From Candidatus Omnitrophota bacterium (GTDB taxonomy: Bacteria; Omnitrophota; Gorgyraeia; Duberdicusellales; 4484-171), in assembly GCA_023227945.1 (NCBI GenBank), contig JALOCC010000006.1, positions 1-64,000 of the forward strand: a DNA stretch of 64,000 nt, read 5' to 3'. Both the position numbers and the translations under genes were made by a program. The notes beneath the pieces were generated by a model. That model saw only the letters and a list, made by a program, of their open reading frames with translations. It had not been told where the DNA came from and did no database searches. Numbering within the stretch: position 1 is the stretch's first letter; each line of letters opens with the position of its first letter. Positions 53,314-61,760 of the stretch are shown piece by piece.

Positions 53314-53995
53314 ATCAGTTAATAAAATACTTAAGGTATTTGCTGACAATGGTCTTTTTGAAGAAGGAGTAGAGCTTATTGGAAGCTGGTGTTTCCACCT
53401 CTATCAAAAACATCTGGGCGCAAAAAGTTTTCCATTGAGGACGCAAGATATTGATTTTCTGATACCTAATCCTTATCGTGGGAAGGAGCATAAAGATTTT
53501 ATAGACCAGCTAAAGGAATTGGGTTTTAATTACGATTTTAGTAATAATGGGTCTTTATATCTTTGGAACGCTGATTTTAAAATAGAATTTATAACTCCCC
53601 TAAAGGGCCGTGGATTAGAAAAGAGCATAAAGATTAAGGCGTTTGGTTTTAAAGCCATACCGCTAAGATTCGTTGATTTATTGTTAAACCACCCTATCAA
53701 TATAAACGATAATGGCATTAATATTAAAATACCTAATCCAGCTAATTTTTGTCTTCACAAACTTATAGTCGCATCGCGTAGAAAAAAATTAGACAAAGCT
53801 TCAAAGGATTTACAACAGGCAATTTGTACCTCTGTAATCTTGGATAAACAAGAAGTTAAGAAATTATTTGAGACTTTGCCAAAAAAATGGAAAAAAGCGA
53901 TTTTAAAAATGCTAGAAAAGTCCAAAAAAGAATTGCCTTTATTACTTGAAGAAATAAATCAATTAGAATTTACACTACAAGGTACTAAAAAATAA
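53306..53995 (+). CDS. GSU2403-family nucleotidyltransferase-fold protein
   Basis: A 229-residue protein of the NTP_transf_8/GSU2403 type. The nucleotidyltransferase core shows Gly26-Ser27-Trp (LIGSWCFHLY) and Asp48-x-Asp50 (RTQDIDFLIP), with a third acidic strand (DFKIEFITP). Such folds include AbiEii/MenT toxins that block tRNA. It overlaps the small basic gene by eight bases, typical of toxin-antitoxin pairs. The gene's last codons lie inside the right palindrome. The toxic role is inferred from layout. Confidence 0.75.
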   Translation: MVESVNKILKVFADNGLFEEGVELIGSWCFHLYQKHLGAKSFPLRTQDIDFLIPNPYRGKEHKDFIDQLKELGFNYDFSNNGSLYLWNADFKIEFITPLKGRGLEKSIKIKAFGFKAIPLRFVDLLLNHPININDNGINIKIPNPANFCLHKLIVASRRKKLDKASKDLQQAICTSVILDKQEVKKLFETLPKKWKKAILKMLEKSKKELPLLLEEINQLEFTLQGTKK

Positions 53996-54009
53996 ATAAT
54001 GTAGTGTAA
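53969..54009. repeat. Palindrome, right copy, bracketing the nucleotidyltransferase cassette
   Basis: TTTACACTACA (53969-53979) and AATGTAGTGTAA (53998-54009) reproduce the 52952-52993 palindrome. The left arm encodes the residues Phe-Thr-Leu-Gln near the protein end. With the left copy it encloses about one kilobase. Confidence 0.8.
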
Positions 54010-54091
54010 TGGATAACTGGTTAAAATCCTAAAAAAACCGAATCCTGCCTCGTAGGTGGGCGTGGAAAGAATGTAAAAAACATCATTCGCT

Positions 54092-55630
54092 ATGAAAAAA
54101 ATCATTTTTTTCGCTTTAATCTTTATCTGTTCAATTCCGTTGTGTCTTGCCGAAAATTTAACGCAGGATAAAACAATCAAAGTAGAAGTAGGCCAGAATT
54201 TTACGATTACTCTTGAAGCTAACGCTACTACCGGCTACGAGTGGCAATTTGCTAAGCCGCTGGATGAAAATAGTTTTAAGTTAATAAGTTCAGAGTATGT
54301 AGCGGACGAAACAAATCGCATTGGCGCAGGCGGCAGGCAGATTTGGATTTTAAAAGCGCTTAAGGCAGGAGAGACAGTTATTTCCTTTAAATACGTGCGG
54401 CCGTGGGAAAAAGATACTCCGCCGGCAAAAGAAGAATCATTCTTGATTAATGTTACAGGCGCAGAAATTACTTCTAGTTCTATCAAGCCGGAGTTTTCAG
54501 AGATCTTGAAAAGCGAATGGCAGGCGTATAAAAGCGATAAGCCTAATTTTACTGGCGGGCTTGCCATGCAAATACTTTCACCTAAGGGTGATTATTTTAT
54601 AGCAACAGATATGGGTGATAATGTTACTAATGCTCATCATTTTCGTATAGCGAGCGTAACTAAAACCTTCACTGCTGCAGGAATAATGCTGCTTAATCAA
54701 AGAGGCGCGCTTAATATTGACGATAAGATTACGGATAATATTCCAGGCAAGGGCGTTGCCTATATACCTGACACTCCCGATTACGATATACCTTATAAAA
54801 ATGATATTACTATTCGAATGCTTCTTATGCATCGGGCAGGCATATTTGATATTACAAACAATAATATTCCCGATAATGAATTCTCGCATAACCAGCCTTA
54901 CGTCGGGCAAAGTTACCTTGATTATATGGAGGAGAAAGACAAAAACCACACTTTTACCTTTGATGAATTAGTAGGCGTTAATGCCAGTAACCAGTTATCT
55001 TTTTTTAAACCCGGAACAGCTTATCATTATTCCGATACTGGGTATTCTATGCTTGGAAAAATTATTGAAAGAGTTTCCGGTAAGTCGTATGCTGATTTTA
55101 TTAAAGATGAATTATTGGTACCAAACGGCCTGCTTGATACCACCCTTCCTGCCGCCGGCGCTGACCAGGCTTTACCCGAACCTTTTATCAAAGGATATGT
55201 TTGGATGGCTGGCGAGAGCGAGGAGGTTACTAAATCTAACATGTCCCCGCATGTTGCTGAAGGGAATATAGCAACTACCTCAAAAGACCTTATTGCCTGG
55301 TGTAAAAAATTATTCCATGGCGAAGCCGGCTTAACCAGAGAGACAATTGATATGATGGAGGCCGGTATCAAGAAAGACGGCAGCCCGGATTCAAGTTATG
55401 GCCTGGGTATTTCATACGCCGTGGGTGCCGGTTATGGGCATGCCGGAGCGCACGAAGGGTATCTCACGCTGATGTATTACAATCCGGATACCGATACTTC
55501 CTATGTTATGCTTACCAATATGTGGAATGTCGAAAATGGCCTGGAATCTATTACGGCCGAGATAAAGGCAATGATAGCAATCGCCAATAAGATTTTAAAG
55601 AAAATGGAAACTGATACCGTCCGGAAATAG
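54092..55630 (+). CDS. Chagasin-like (I42) domain fused to a serine beta-lactamase-type hydrolase
   Basis: A 512-residue exported protein. Signal peptide 1-20. Residues 21-122 are an I42 chagasin-like cysteine-protease inhibitor domain, with the loops NATTGYEW, RIGAGGRQ and RPWEK. Residues 135-505 are a class C beta-lactamase/DD-peptidase fold: Ser188-Val-Thr-Lys191, a Tyr-Ser-Asp motif (YHYSDTGYS) and a GHAGAHEGY motif in the third position. The enzyme likely acts on peptidoglycan or peptides in the periplasm. The inhibitor domain may block the host's or a neighbour's proteases. Fusion is uncommon to my knowledge. Confidence 0.85.
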   Translation: MKKIIFFALIFICSIPLCLAENLTQDKTIKVEVGQNFTITLEANATTGYEWQFAKPLDENSFKLISSEYVADETNRIGAGGRQIWILKALKAGETVISFKYVRPWEKDTPPAKEESFLINVTGAEITSSSIKPEFSEILKSEWQAYKSDKPNFTGGLAMQILSPKGDYFIATDMGDNVTNAHHFRIASVTKTFTAAGIMLLNQRGALNIDDKITDNIPGKGVAYIPDTPDYDIPYKNDITIRMLLMHRAGIFDITNNNIPDNEFSHNQPYVGQSYLDYMEEKDKNHTFTFDELVGVNASNQLSFFKPGTAYHYSDTGYSMLGKIIERVSGKSYADFIKDELLVPNGLLDTTLPAAGADQALPEPFIKGYVWMAGESEEVTKSNMSPHVAEGNIATTSKDLIAWCKKLFHGEAGLTRETIDMMEAGIKKDGSPDSSYGLGISYAVGAGYGHAGAHEGYLTLMYYNPDTDTSYVMLTNMWNVENGLESITAEIKAMIAIANKILKKMETDTVRK

Positions 55631-55817
55631 AACCTGGATATTAACAGTCGCCTGATTGGCTTTGCAGTTATTTTTTATTTGCCCTTAATCCATTACTGTA
55701 TTACAATAATTGAAATAGCCGCTCTCATAGAAATACGAAAGACGGAGCTTGCGCTAATAGCAACGCAAATAAATTCCCCGCGTAAAAAGCCCCGAAGAGA
55801 AAGGTGTAATTAATAGC

Positions 55818-56249
55818 ATGAAGACAGCGTTTAATATTTTTGTTTTGCTTTTTTTGTTTGTTAGTTTCCCGGGGTATTGTGTGCCTGCCGATAGTTCCTT
55901 CGAACAGTTAAAACTCGAACTTAAAAAAGAAGGCGTATCGAATGAGTTTATGAAAGTCACGGAAAATTCCGTAAAAAAAATGATTCTGTCAAACGCACCC
56001 ATAGTTGAGATAAAACCTGTTTTATTAGATTTGTGGAAAGAAGACGTGCAAGGCAGGGCTTTAAAGAATGCAGTAGCCGCGGTAGCGGAACTCATCGCTA
56101 GCGGGGATAATGCCAAAGACGCAGCGCAAATTGCTTCTGGCGCGGCGCATAAGGCTGAGTCTGAAGGCCTAGGCGGCTTTGGCATCGGTATGAGAGTTAA
56201 AAAAGCAGTTCAGGATAGAAAGGCCTATCTTAAGGCTCTGAAGAAATAA
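55818..56249 (+). CDS. Small exported protein of unknown function
   Basis: A 143-residue protein with a signal peptide (1-23, ending GYCVPA). The mature part is helical, Ala/Lys-rich, with AVAAVAELIASGDNAKDAAQ IASG-type stretches and a Gly-rich GLGGFGIGMR near the end. I do not recognise a family. Context (a serine hydrolase before, an alpha/beta hydrolase after) suggests an envelope role only weakly. A 187-base spacer precedes it; AGAAAGG lies upstream of the ATG. Confidence 0.6.
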   Translation: MKTAFNIFVLLFLFVSFPGYCVPADSSFEQLKLELKKEGVSNEFMKVTENSVKKMILSNAPIVEIKPVLLDLWKEDVQGRALKNAVAAVAELIASGDNAKDAAQIASGAAHKAESEGLGGFGIGMRVKKAVQDRKAYLKALKK

Positions 56250-56275
56250 TTTTGCATTTATAAAGGGTAGATAAA

Positions 56276-57133
56276 ATGTCTAATAAATCTAATTTTACTA
56301 AATATATGCGTCATGGTTCAGCAATCGTAAAAGGAACCATCGGCCTGGGAAGATTTCTGATTCCTTACCGGATTTATGAAAGCGATGGCCCGCACATTAT
56401 ATGCCTTAACGGCGTGCAGCAATCTATGGCAATGTGGCACACCGTTATTTTACGCTATGCCCCGCATTACCGAATAGTGCTTTTTGATTTTCCTAATGAA
56501 GGTAGGGGCAAGGTTGTTTCAGGCCCGGTTTTTGTTACGTTGGATGAACAGGTAGACATTCTGCGTGAGGTCATAAAAGCTACAGGCACTAACAAGGCCG
56601 TTACGATATGCTCTGCTTCATGGGGAGGAATAGTTGCACTGGCATTTGCTTCGCGGTATCGTAACGAAGTAAAGCAATTGTGCCTGGCGAGCCTGGGGAC
56701 AAAAGCAAACGAAAGAATGGTTGAAACAATTAAAAGAGGCTCGCAGATAGATTCCGGTGACCGGCAAAAAATGGCCGATACATTGATTGAAAGTTTCGGG
56801 CAAAATCTACCTGAAAGTATTAAGAATAAAATTATCAGGCAGTTTCAGGCTATGAGTGAAGAGAATTTGCGCGCGTTTTATGAGCATGGTTTATTCGTTG
56901 TATCGACAAAAAAGCTTGGTGATTTAATTAAGCTTTCGCAGATTACGGCAAAAACCTATTTAATTCATGGAGAAAATGATACGATTATCGACCCGGAAGA
57001 TGTTGAGTTTCTTGCTTCCCAAATTAATCAATGCGAGGTTAGAACCATAAAAGGGGCAGGGCATTTTCTGCATCTGGAGAAAGACGGAGCATTTGACATT
57101 TATAAAGATATTTTGCCGATACCTGCGAAGTAG
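56276..57133 (+). CDS. Alpha/beta hydrolase
   Basis: A 285-residue hydrolase. Ser115 lies in the elbow CSASWGG, followed by HGENDTIIDPED that carries the acid and GAGHFLHLE with the His. The cap is short and helical. The oxyanion motif is CLNGVQQS (HG replaced by NG), seen in many esterases and in acyl-chain enzymes. No signal peptide. It starts 26 bases after the gene at 55818. Substrate unknown. Confidence 0.8.
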   Translation: MSNKSNFTKYMRHGSAIVKGTIGLGRFLIPYRIYESDGPHIICLNGVQQSMAMWHTVILRYAPHYRIVLFDFPNEGRGKVVSGPVFVTLDEQVDILREVIKATGTNKAVTICSASWGGIVALAFASRYRNEVKQLCLASLGTKANERMVETIKRGSQIDSGDRQKMADTLIESFGQNLPESIKNKIIRQFQAMSEENLRAFYEHGLFVVSTKKLGDLIKLSQITAKTYLIHGENDTIIDPEDVEFLASQINQCEVRTIKGAGHFLHLEKDGAFDIYKDILPIPAK

Positions 57134-57210
57134 AGGGACTATAGTGTTAAGCGTTGAAAGTGCAATTTGCTGGCAACAACTGGAGAGGATAGAAAATATT
57201 TATAAACATT

Positions 57211-57345
57211 GCCCCGAAGCGCCTGTATATTCAAAAAATCTCTCACGAGAGTACTCGTTCGACATTTTTTGAGAGCGCTTCGGGATAATTCGGCTACGCA
57301 ACTTTTCGGCACTCCCTTAGGTCGCTTGAAAAGTTGCTGCCTCAT
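57211..57345. repeat. Two nested hairpins before the zinc-ribbon gene
   Basis: The first pairs ccgaagcgc with gcgcttcgg around a tcaaaaaat / attttttga inner stem. The second pairs gcaacttttc with gaaaagttgc. Together they fill the spacer before the ATG at 57356. A longer in-frame start at 57209 would run through both, so I reject it. Confidence 0.75.
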
Positions 57346-57355
57346 TAGGAGTAAC

Positions 57356-57835
57356 ATGAAGAAACAGTCAAAGAATGAAGCGGGCATCCTGGGATTTATT
57401 GCAAAGATACACCAACAACTTGCCTTGTTGGACAAAAAGGTAGATGTATTAATTACTAAAACTATGGCGCCCAAGCCGCCGGAAATCAAACCTTTTTCTC
57501 ACCCTAAGCCTTTCCAGCAGCAGGCGAATGCTCACGCTCAAGCGCAAAGGCAAAATGAGCGTTTCAGAGAAAGAGTTATGCATAAAGCAATTTGCGCGGA
57601 TTGCAGAAAACAATGCGAAGTGCCTTTCCGGCCAAGCGGTGACAGGCCTGTATTTTGCCAGGAATGTTTCTCACGCCGTAAAAGCGGCAACGCCTTTGGC
57701 GCAAATGCCGATAATCGTCCAAAAACAATAACCCCGATTCATACAGCAAGCGTTAACCGGTTGCAGCCGGTTAGAACGAAAAAGACCGTTGCCAGGAAAA
57801 AACCAGCTTCCAAAAAGAAAAAAAGCAAAAAATAG
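57356..57835 (+). CDS. Zinc-ribbon (zf_Tbcl-like) CxxC protein
   Basis: A 159-residue protein with a short coiled coil (ALLDKKVDVLITK), a Gln/Ala-rich linker, and the zinc ribbon CADCRKQCEVPFRPSGDRPV then FCQECF, followed by a Lys-rich C-terminus. The ribbon matches the zf_Tbcl_2-type domains common in uncultured anaerobes, which I recall only as conserved proteins of unknown role. The basic tail could bind nucleic acid. The start follows TAGGAG. Confidence 0.8.
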   Translation: MKKQSKNEAGILGFIAKIHQQLALLDKKVDVLITKTMAPKPPEIKPFSHPKPFQQQANAHAQAQRQNERFRERVMHKAICADCRKQCEVPFRPSGDRPVFCQECFSRRKSGNAFGANADNRPKTITPIHTASVNRLQPVRTKKTVARKKPASKKKKSKK

Positions 57836-57853
57836 GAAACAACTCGGCAAATA

Positions 57854-58222
57854 ATGGTTAGGCAGCAATTATCGCTTATTTTGGCGGTGTTATTCTTGTC
57901 TGCGTGCGCGGATAATACTCCTGTAGCCGGGCCATATCCTAAGACAGGGATGGCTTCCTGGTATTCCGCCAGGATTACTGCAACGGGTGAGAGGTTCGAT
58001 GATAATGATTTAATCTGCGCTCTACGCAAAAAAGATTTTGGCAAGCATTACAAGGTTTGTAATACAGCTAACAATAAATGCGTGGCAGTCAGGCATAACA
58101 ATTTCGGCCCTTCAAAATACTTTTACAATCAGGGCCGGATTATTGATTTAAGCAAGGCAGCATTTTCCCAAATAGCAGATTTAGAAGAAGGCATAATCGA
58201 GGTTACAATAGTAGAAGAATAA
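57854..58222 (+). CDS. RlpA-like septal/cell-wall lipoprotein
   Basis: A 122-residue protein with a lipobox (LFLSAC, Cys19) and a double-psi beta-barrel of the RlpA family: MASWYSARITATGERFD at the start and GRIIDLSKAAFSQIADL at the end. RlpA proteins act on denuded glycan or at the septum, but this short form lacks the SPOR domain. It follows the zinc-ribbon gene by 18 bases. The catalytic Asp/His pair is partly visible (FDDNDL, VRHNNFGP). Confidence 0.78.
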   Translation: MVRQQLSLILAVLFLSACADNTPVAGPYPKTGMASWYSARITATGERFDDNDLICALRKKDFGKHYKVCNTANNKCVAVRHNNFGPSKYFYNQGRIIDLSKAAFSQIADLEEGIIEVTIVEE

Positions 58223-58275
58223 AGGGACCAGTTTAATTGCGTTAGCAGCGTAAAAAAAAAGGAGAAAGATATTTT

Positions 58276-58920
58276 ATGGGATTAGCATCGCTTTTATTTA
58301 GTAACCCGGCGTTATTTTTTATATTGGCTGTCTTGCTGCTTTATTCGGTTATCGCCCATGAGGTTGCGCATGGATGGGTTGCGCATCTCTTCGGAGATAA
58401 TACAGCCAAAAATTCCGGCAGATTAACGCTTAATCCAGTATCCCATATTGATCCTCTGGGAGCGATTATGCTTTTACTCGTTGGATTTGGCTGGGCAAAG
58501 CCTGTCCCGGTTGATTTCTATCGTTTGAAAAATTATCGCGTAGGCTTAATTGCGGTTTCTTTGGCAGGCTGCTTAGCTAATATACTTATAGCAACTATTG
58601 GTATATTCTTTTTGCAGTTTCCTGCTATAAACACAAACCCGATGCTTAAGGTAATCTTTACGATTCTGGTTAGAGTAAATATTATCCTTGGCGCTTTCAA
58701 TTTAATTCCCATACCGCCCCTTGACGGCTCAAAAATACTTATGGCATTTCTATCTGTTTCCGGCCAGCAAATTATGGCGCGCCTTGAACGCTATGGATTT
58801 TTTATAATCATTATTTTACTTTATACCGGCCTGCTTAATCCCGTCATAACTTTTATGCAGAATTTAATTTATACGGTGATTTATTTGCTGTTTAGGTTGT
58901 TTGGCCAAAAGCCTTATTGA
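58276..58920 (+). CDS. Site-2 protease-type membrane metalloprotease (M50)
   Basis: A 214-residue integral membrane protein. The metal site HEVAH (28-32) lies in the first helix, with NPVSHIDPLGAIM and the downstream NLIPIPPLDGSKIL motif that supplies the third ligand. The sequence order fits the YwhC/SREBP-like M50B branch without a PDZ domain. It would cut within membranes. The substrate is unknown. GGAGAAAG precedes the ATG. Confidence 0.88.
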   Translation: MGLASLLFSNPALFFILAVLLLYSVIAHEVAHGWVAHLFGDNTAKNSGRLTLNPVSHIDPLGAIMLLLVGFGWAKPVPVDFYRLKNYRVGLIAVSLAGCLANILIATIGIFFLQFPAINTNPMLKVIFTILVRVNIILGAFNLIPIPPLDGSKILMAFLSVSGQQIMARLERYGFFIIIILLYTGLLNPVITFMQNLIYTVIYLLFRLFGQKPY

Positions 58921-59030
58921 AACCCGATTAGATCCTATTTTTCATTTGCCCCCAATCAATTCCCGTATTAAAATAGTAAGATATTGGAAGATTAAAAATC
59001 CAGAAGGTTTCTAAAACAAAAAGGACACAT

Positions 59031-60068
59031 ATGAAAGAACCGCAAAGAGGGTACATAGTTGGGGAAAAAGATGTCGATAATTTAATCGATAAACTCACTA
59101 AGCTTTCTGCTTATCCCGGGACTGAATACCTGCTACGTGAAATATTTACGACTGTTGTTAAGCTGGGTAAAGAGTCAAGCGATAAAGGGGACCTTAAGCT
59201 TGTAAACAATGCGCTTAAGGAATTACGGTATTCTTTTAAAATATTTTCCCCGTATAGGAATGTTAAGAAGGTAGTAGTTTTTGGTTCGGCACGTTCGAAA
59301 AAGGACTCATCCGAATATAAGATGGCTGAAGAGTTCGCCAGAAAAATAACAGAGAAGGGTTATATGCTGGTTACCGGCGGCGGCCCGGGAGTTATGGAGG
59401 CAGGCAATAAAGGCGCAAAGAAAGGTACGGACTTTGGGCTAAATATCCGGCTTCCTTTTGAACAAAAAACAAACCCGTATTTAGAAGAAAAAGAAAAAAT
59501 CATTAACTTTAAATATTTTTTTACCAGGAAACTTATTTTCATAAAGGAAACCGATGCCACAGTCCTTTTCCCCGGAGGTTTCGGCACAAACGATGAAGGC
59601 TTTGAGGCACTTACCTTAATCCAGACTGGTAAATCAAAACCCAGGCCGATAGTTTTAATTGAACCGAAAGGCTCAACCTATTGGGCAAGTTGGAAGCGTT
59701 TTATAAATAACCAACTGGCCAAGAGCAGATTTATAAACAAAGAAGATTTTCATCTTTTTACTATCGAGAAAGATGTCAATCGCGCAATTGACTATATAGA
59801 AAATTTTTACAAAGTATATCACTCAATAAGGTATATTTCCGGCTTAACCGTTATCCGGCTGAACAGAAAAATTTCAGATAAAACATTAAATTTTTTAAAT
59901 AAAGAATTTAAGGATATTTTAACCAGCGGTAAAATAATACTTTCTACCGCGATGAATGAAGAACTTCAAAAAGGAGAGCATCTCGATTTACCGCGGCTTA
60001 TAATGCACTTTAATCTGCATGATTATGGCAGGCTCTGCAAAATGATTTGTGTTATTAATGAGGACTAG
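59031..60068 (+). CDS. LOG-family Rossmann-fold protein
   Basis: A 345-residue protein with a LOG-type (TIGR00730/lysine decarboxylase-like) core at about 80-245: VVVFGSARSKKDSSEY, GGGPGVMEAGNKGAKKG and the PGGFGTNDEGFE motif. LOG proteins are phosphoribohydrolases that release cytokinin-like bases, or similar nucleotide enzymes. The extra N-terminal (about 80) and C-terminal (about 100) residues are not in the small LOG proteins. GGACAC precedes the ATG. The convergent gene at 60184 shares a hairpin downstream. Confidence 0.82.
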   Translation: MKEPQRGYIVGEKDVDNLIDKLTKLSAYPGTEYLLREIFTTVVKLGKESSDKGDLKLVNNALKELRYSFKIFSPYRNVKKVVVFGSARSKKDSSEYKMAEEFARKITEKGYMLVTGGGPGVMEAGNKGAKKGTDFGLNIRLPFEQKTNPYLEEKEKIINFKYFFTRKLIFIKETDATVLFPGGFGTNDEGFEALTLIQTGKSKPRPIVLIEPKGSTYWASWKRFINNQLAKSRFINKEDFHLFTIEKDVNRAIDYIENFYKVYHSIRYISGLTVIRLNRKISDKTLNFLNKEFKDILTSGKIILSTAMNEELQKGEHLDLPRLIMHFNLHDYGRLCKMICVINED

Positions 60069-60127
60069 ACGAAAATCAGCAAACAATAGGCTTTGATGCC
60101 TGGGTATTTGAGTTATAAAATAAAACA

Positions 60128-60147
60128 GCCCCGACAAACGTCGGGGC
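60128..60147. terminator. Hairpin between convergent genes
   Basis: GCCCCGAC / GTCGGGGC with a four-base loop lies between the LOG gene and the minus-strand gene. No long T-run follows on either strand, so terminator strength is uncertain. Confidence 0.5.
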
Positions 60148-60183
60148 GCTCCAAATAGGATCAGAAAGGAGTTTCTGTCTTTT

Positions 60184-60552
60184 TTAGTACCCGATTGCGT
60201 GATTTATCAATACCCAGCCGGTCCAGCCGGAATATCCGCCGGAAGTTATCTCTATTTTTGCTGTTTTTTCCCAAAAATTGGCTTCCAAAATACGCGCTTT
60301 TGTTCCGTTTTCTACCTCAAATGCAACATGGCCTAACATTTTCGTCAGGTAATTTTGCTTTTCAGAGCCCATGAGGTTTCCGGTTAAGCTGTTGAAAGAA
60401 CGTTTGCTTTTACCTGTATATACAGGAATCTTTCCCGCGAAGCTTTTAAGCTCCACTTCTTTTCCTATATATTCGTCATACTGGGCAAAACTAGTAGGTA
60501 AATATGCAAGAATCAATGCGCACGCTATAATTATGACCACGGATTTTCTCAT
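60184..60552 (-). CDS. Small secreted protein of unknown function
   Basis: The only convincing minus-strand gene. From the ATG at 60552 it encodes 122 residues with a signal peptide (1-23, ending SFAQ). GGAGGTGT lies just upstream on that strand. The mature part ends in GGYSGWTGWVLINHAIGY, which resembles an SH3-like beta fold, but no known family is clear. An upstream in-frame ATG at 60615 is not favoured. Confidence 0.68.
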   Translation of the reverse strand: MRKSVVIIIACALILAYLPTSFAQYDEYIGKEVELKSFAGKIPVYTGKSKRSFNSLTGNLMGSEKQNYLTKMLGHVAFEVENGTKARILEANFWEKTAKIEITSGGYSGWTGWVLINHAIGY

Positions 60553-60658
60553 TTTACACCTCCGATGAGCCGGCTTAGCCAACCCAATTTTAATAATACC
60601 ATAAACATATGCCAAAAAACCACAAAAACAGCAAGGTTTTTGTAAACGTTTTCATGCA

Positions 60659-60771
60659 ACGCGAACAATCGCGAATAGGTTTTGATGGTTTCATTAAGGT
60701 ATAAACGCGAATTTATGCGAATAAATCTATTCGCGGCCATTCGCGTTGGATCCGCGATAATTTGCGTTTAT
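60659..60771. repeat. Family B repeat, copy 5
   Basis: ACGCGAACAATCGCGAAT, a TTAAGGTATAAACGCGAAT core shared with copy 4, and mirrored ATTCGCGGCCATTCGCGTT words. It lies between the divergent gene at 60184 and the hisF promoter. Confidence 0.86.
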
Positions 60772-60782
60772 GTTAATTTTCG

Positions 60783-60809
60783 TTGATTTTTTAATGAGTA
60801 TGGTATAAT
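60783..60809 (+). promoter_or_regulatory. Sigma-70-type promoter upstream of hisF
   Basis: TTGATT (60783-60788), 15-base spacer and an extended TATAAT (60804-60809, preceded by TGG). The family I repeat begins three bases downstream, so its arm is in the transcript. Confidence 0.55.
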
Positions 60810-60811
60810 CT

Positions 60812-60898
60812 ACCCCGTTAGAGAAATTAATAAATGCCTCAATAAAGCTAAAAATAATGATTTATCGGTGAGGTGATTGCGTAATTCTCTAACGGGGT
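60812..60898. repeat. Family I inverted repeat before hisF
   Basis: Arms ACCCCGTTAGAGAA (60812-60825) and TTCTCTAACGGGGT (60885-60898), exact copies of those at 24378-24492. The right arm supplies the GGGGTGA that serves as ribosome site for the hisF start at 60906. Confidence 0.88.
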
Positions 60899-60905
60899 GA
60901 AGCCT

Positions 60906-61760
60906 ATGTTGGCCAAGAGAATTATTCCCTGTCTTGATATTAATAAAGGCAGAGTAGTAAAGGGCGTGCATTTTGTAAATCTAAGGGATGCAGGAGACCC
61001 CATAGAAAACGCTTTATTTTATGAAAAAGAAGGCGCTGATGAACTTGTTTTTCTTGATATTACCGCAAGCTATGAAAAAAGAAAGACTACGCTTGATTTG
61101 GTGAAAAAAGTTGCCGAATGCGTTTTTATGCCTTTTACCGTGGGCGGCGGCATAAGCAGTGCCGCAGATATACGAGAACTCCTTTTAGCCGGAGCCGACA
61201 AAGTTTCCATAAATACCATAGCCGTTAAGAACCCAAAGCTTATCACTGAAGCAAGCAATATTTTTGGGGCCCAGTGCATAGTGGTTGCGATTGATGCAAA
61301 AGCAGTCCACAGTCCACAGTGTGCGAAGCGAAGCGAAGCCTCCCCGAAGGGGGCCGCAGTCCATAGCAAAAATAAAAAACTATCGACTATGGACTATCGA
61401 CTGTCGATTAAAAAGTGGGAGGTTTACATAAACGGCGGAAGGACGGCTACAGGGCTTGATGCGGTTAGCTGGGCGAAGGAAGCTGAGAAGCTTGGGGCAG
61501 GAGAAATACTTCTGACCAGTATGGATTATGATGGAACAAAAGACGGTTATGATGTAGAATTAACCAAAGCAATATCTGCGGCCGTAAAGATACCTGTAAT
61601 TGCTTCAGGCGGAGCCGGAAAAATAGAAGATTTTTATGAGGTGTTTGTTAAAACCGCTGCAACAGCAGCATTGGCAGCATCGATATTCCATTATAGAGAA
61701 ATTAAAATAAAAAATATAAAACAATATCTTAAGAAAAAAGGAATTGAGGTGAGGATATGA
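60906..61760 (+). CDS. hisF: Imidazole glycerol phosphate synthase subunit HisF with in-frame repeat insertion
   Basis: The cyclase subunit that makes imidazole glycerol phosphate and AICAR. From ATG 60906 the catalytic Asp in PCLDINKG is residue 11 and that in VVAIDAK is residue 130, the same numbers as in T. maritima HisF, so the start is well supported; an in-frame GTG at 60897 adds three residues. The protein has 284 residues against about 253 normally. The extra stretch lies after Lys132, at about residues 133-170, where repeat-like DNA (61302-61412) is read in frame. Later motifs ([28 protein letters not shown]) are intact, so the enzyme may tolerate the loop. hisH is not adjacent. Confidence 0.9.
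   Translation: MLAKRIIPCLDINKGRVVKGVHFVNLRDAGDPIENALFYEKEGADELVFLDITASYEKRKTTLDLVKKVAECVFMPFTVGGGISSAADIRELLLAGADKVSINTIAVKNPKLITEASNIFGAQCIVVAIDAKAVHSPQCAKRSEASPKGAAVHSKNKKLSTMDYRLSIKKWEVYINGGRTATGLDAVSWAKEAEKLGAGEILLTSMDYDGTKDGYDVELTKAISAAVKIPVIASGGAGKIEDFYEVFVKTAATAALAASIFHYREIKIKNIKQYLKKKGIEVRI
61302..61412. repeat. Repeat element inserted in frame in hisF
   Basis: Tandem CAGTCCA, GCGAAGC triplets, a CCCCGAAGGGGG hairpin and an AGTCCATAG…CTATGGACT mirror pair lie in the hisF reading frame. Composition and style match intergenic repeats, not coding sequence. It adds roughly 31 codons without a stop. Confidence 0.8.

Noticed and set aside
54578..54949. 123-codon minus-strand frame
   Set aside because: Lies wholly inside the serine hydrolase gene, which has clear motifs in its own frame.
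57209..57355. Upstream extension of the zinc-ribbon gene
   Set aside because: Its codons are the two hairpins of a repeat; ATG 57356 has a good ribosome site.
61302..61412. CRISPR-like short repeats
   Set aside because: Repeat units are short, irregular and read in frame in hisF; no constant repeat with unique spacers.
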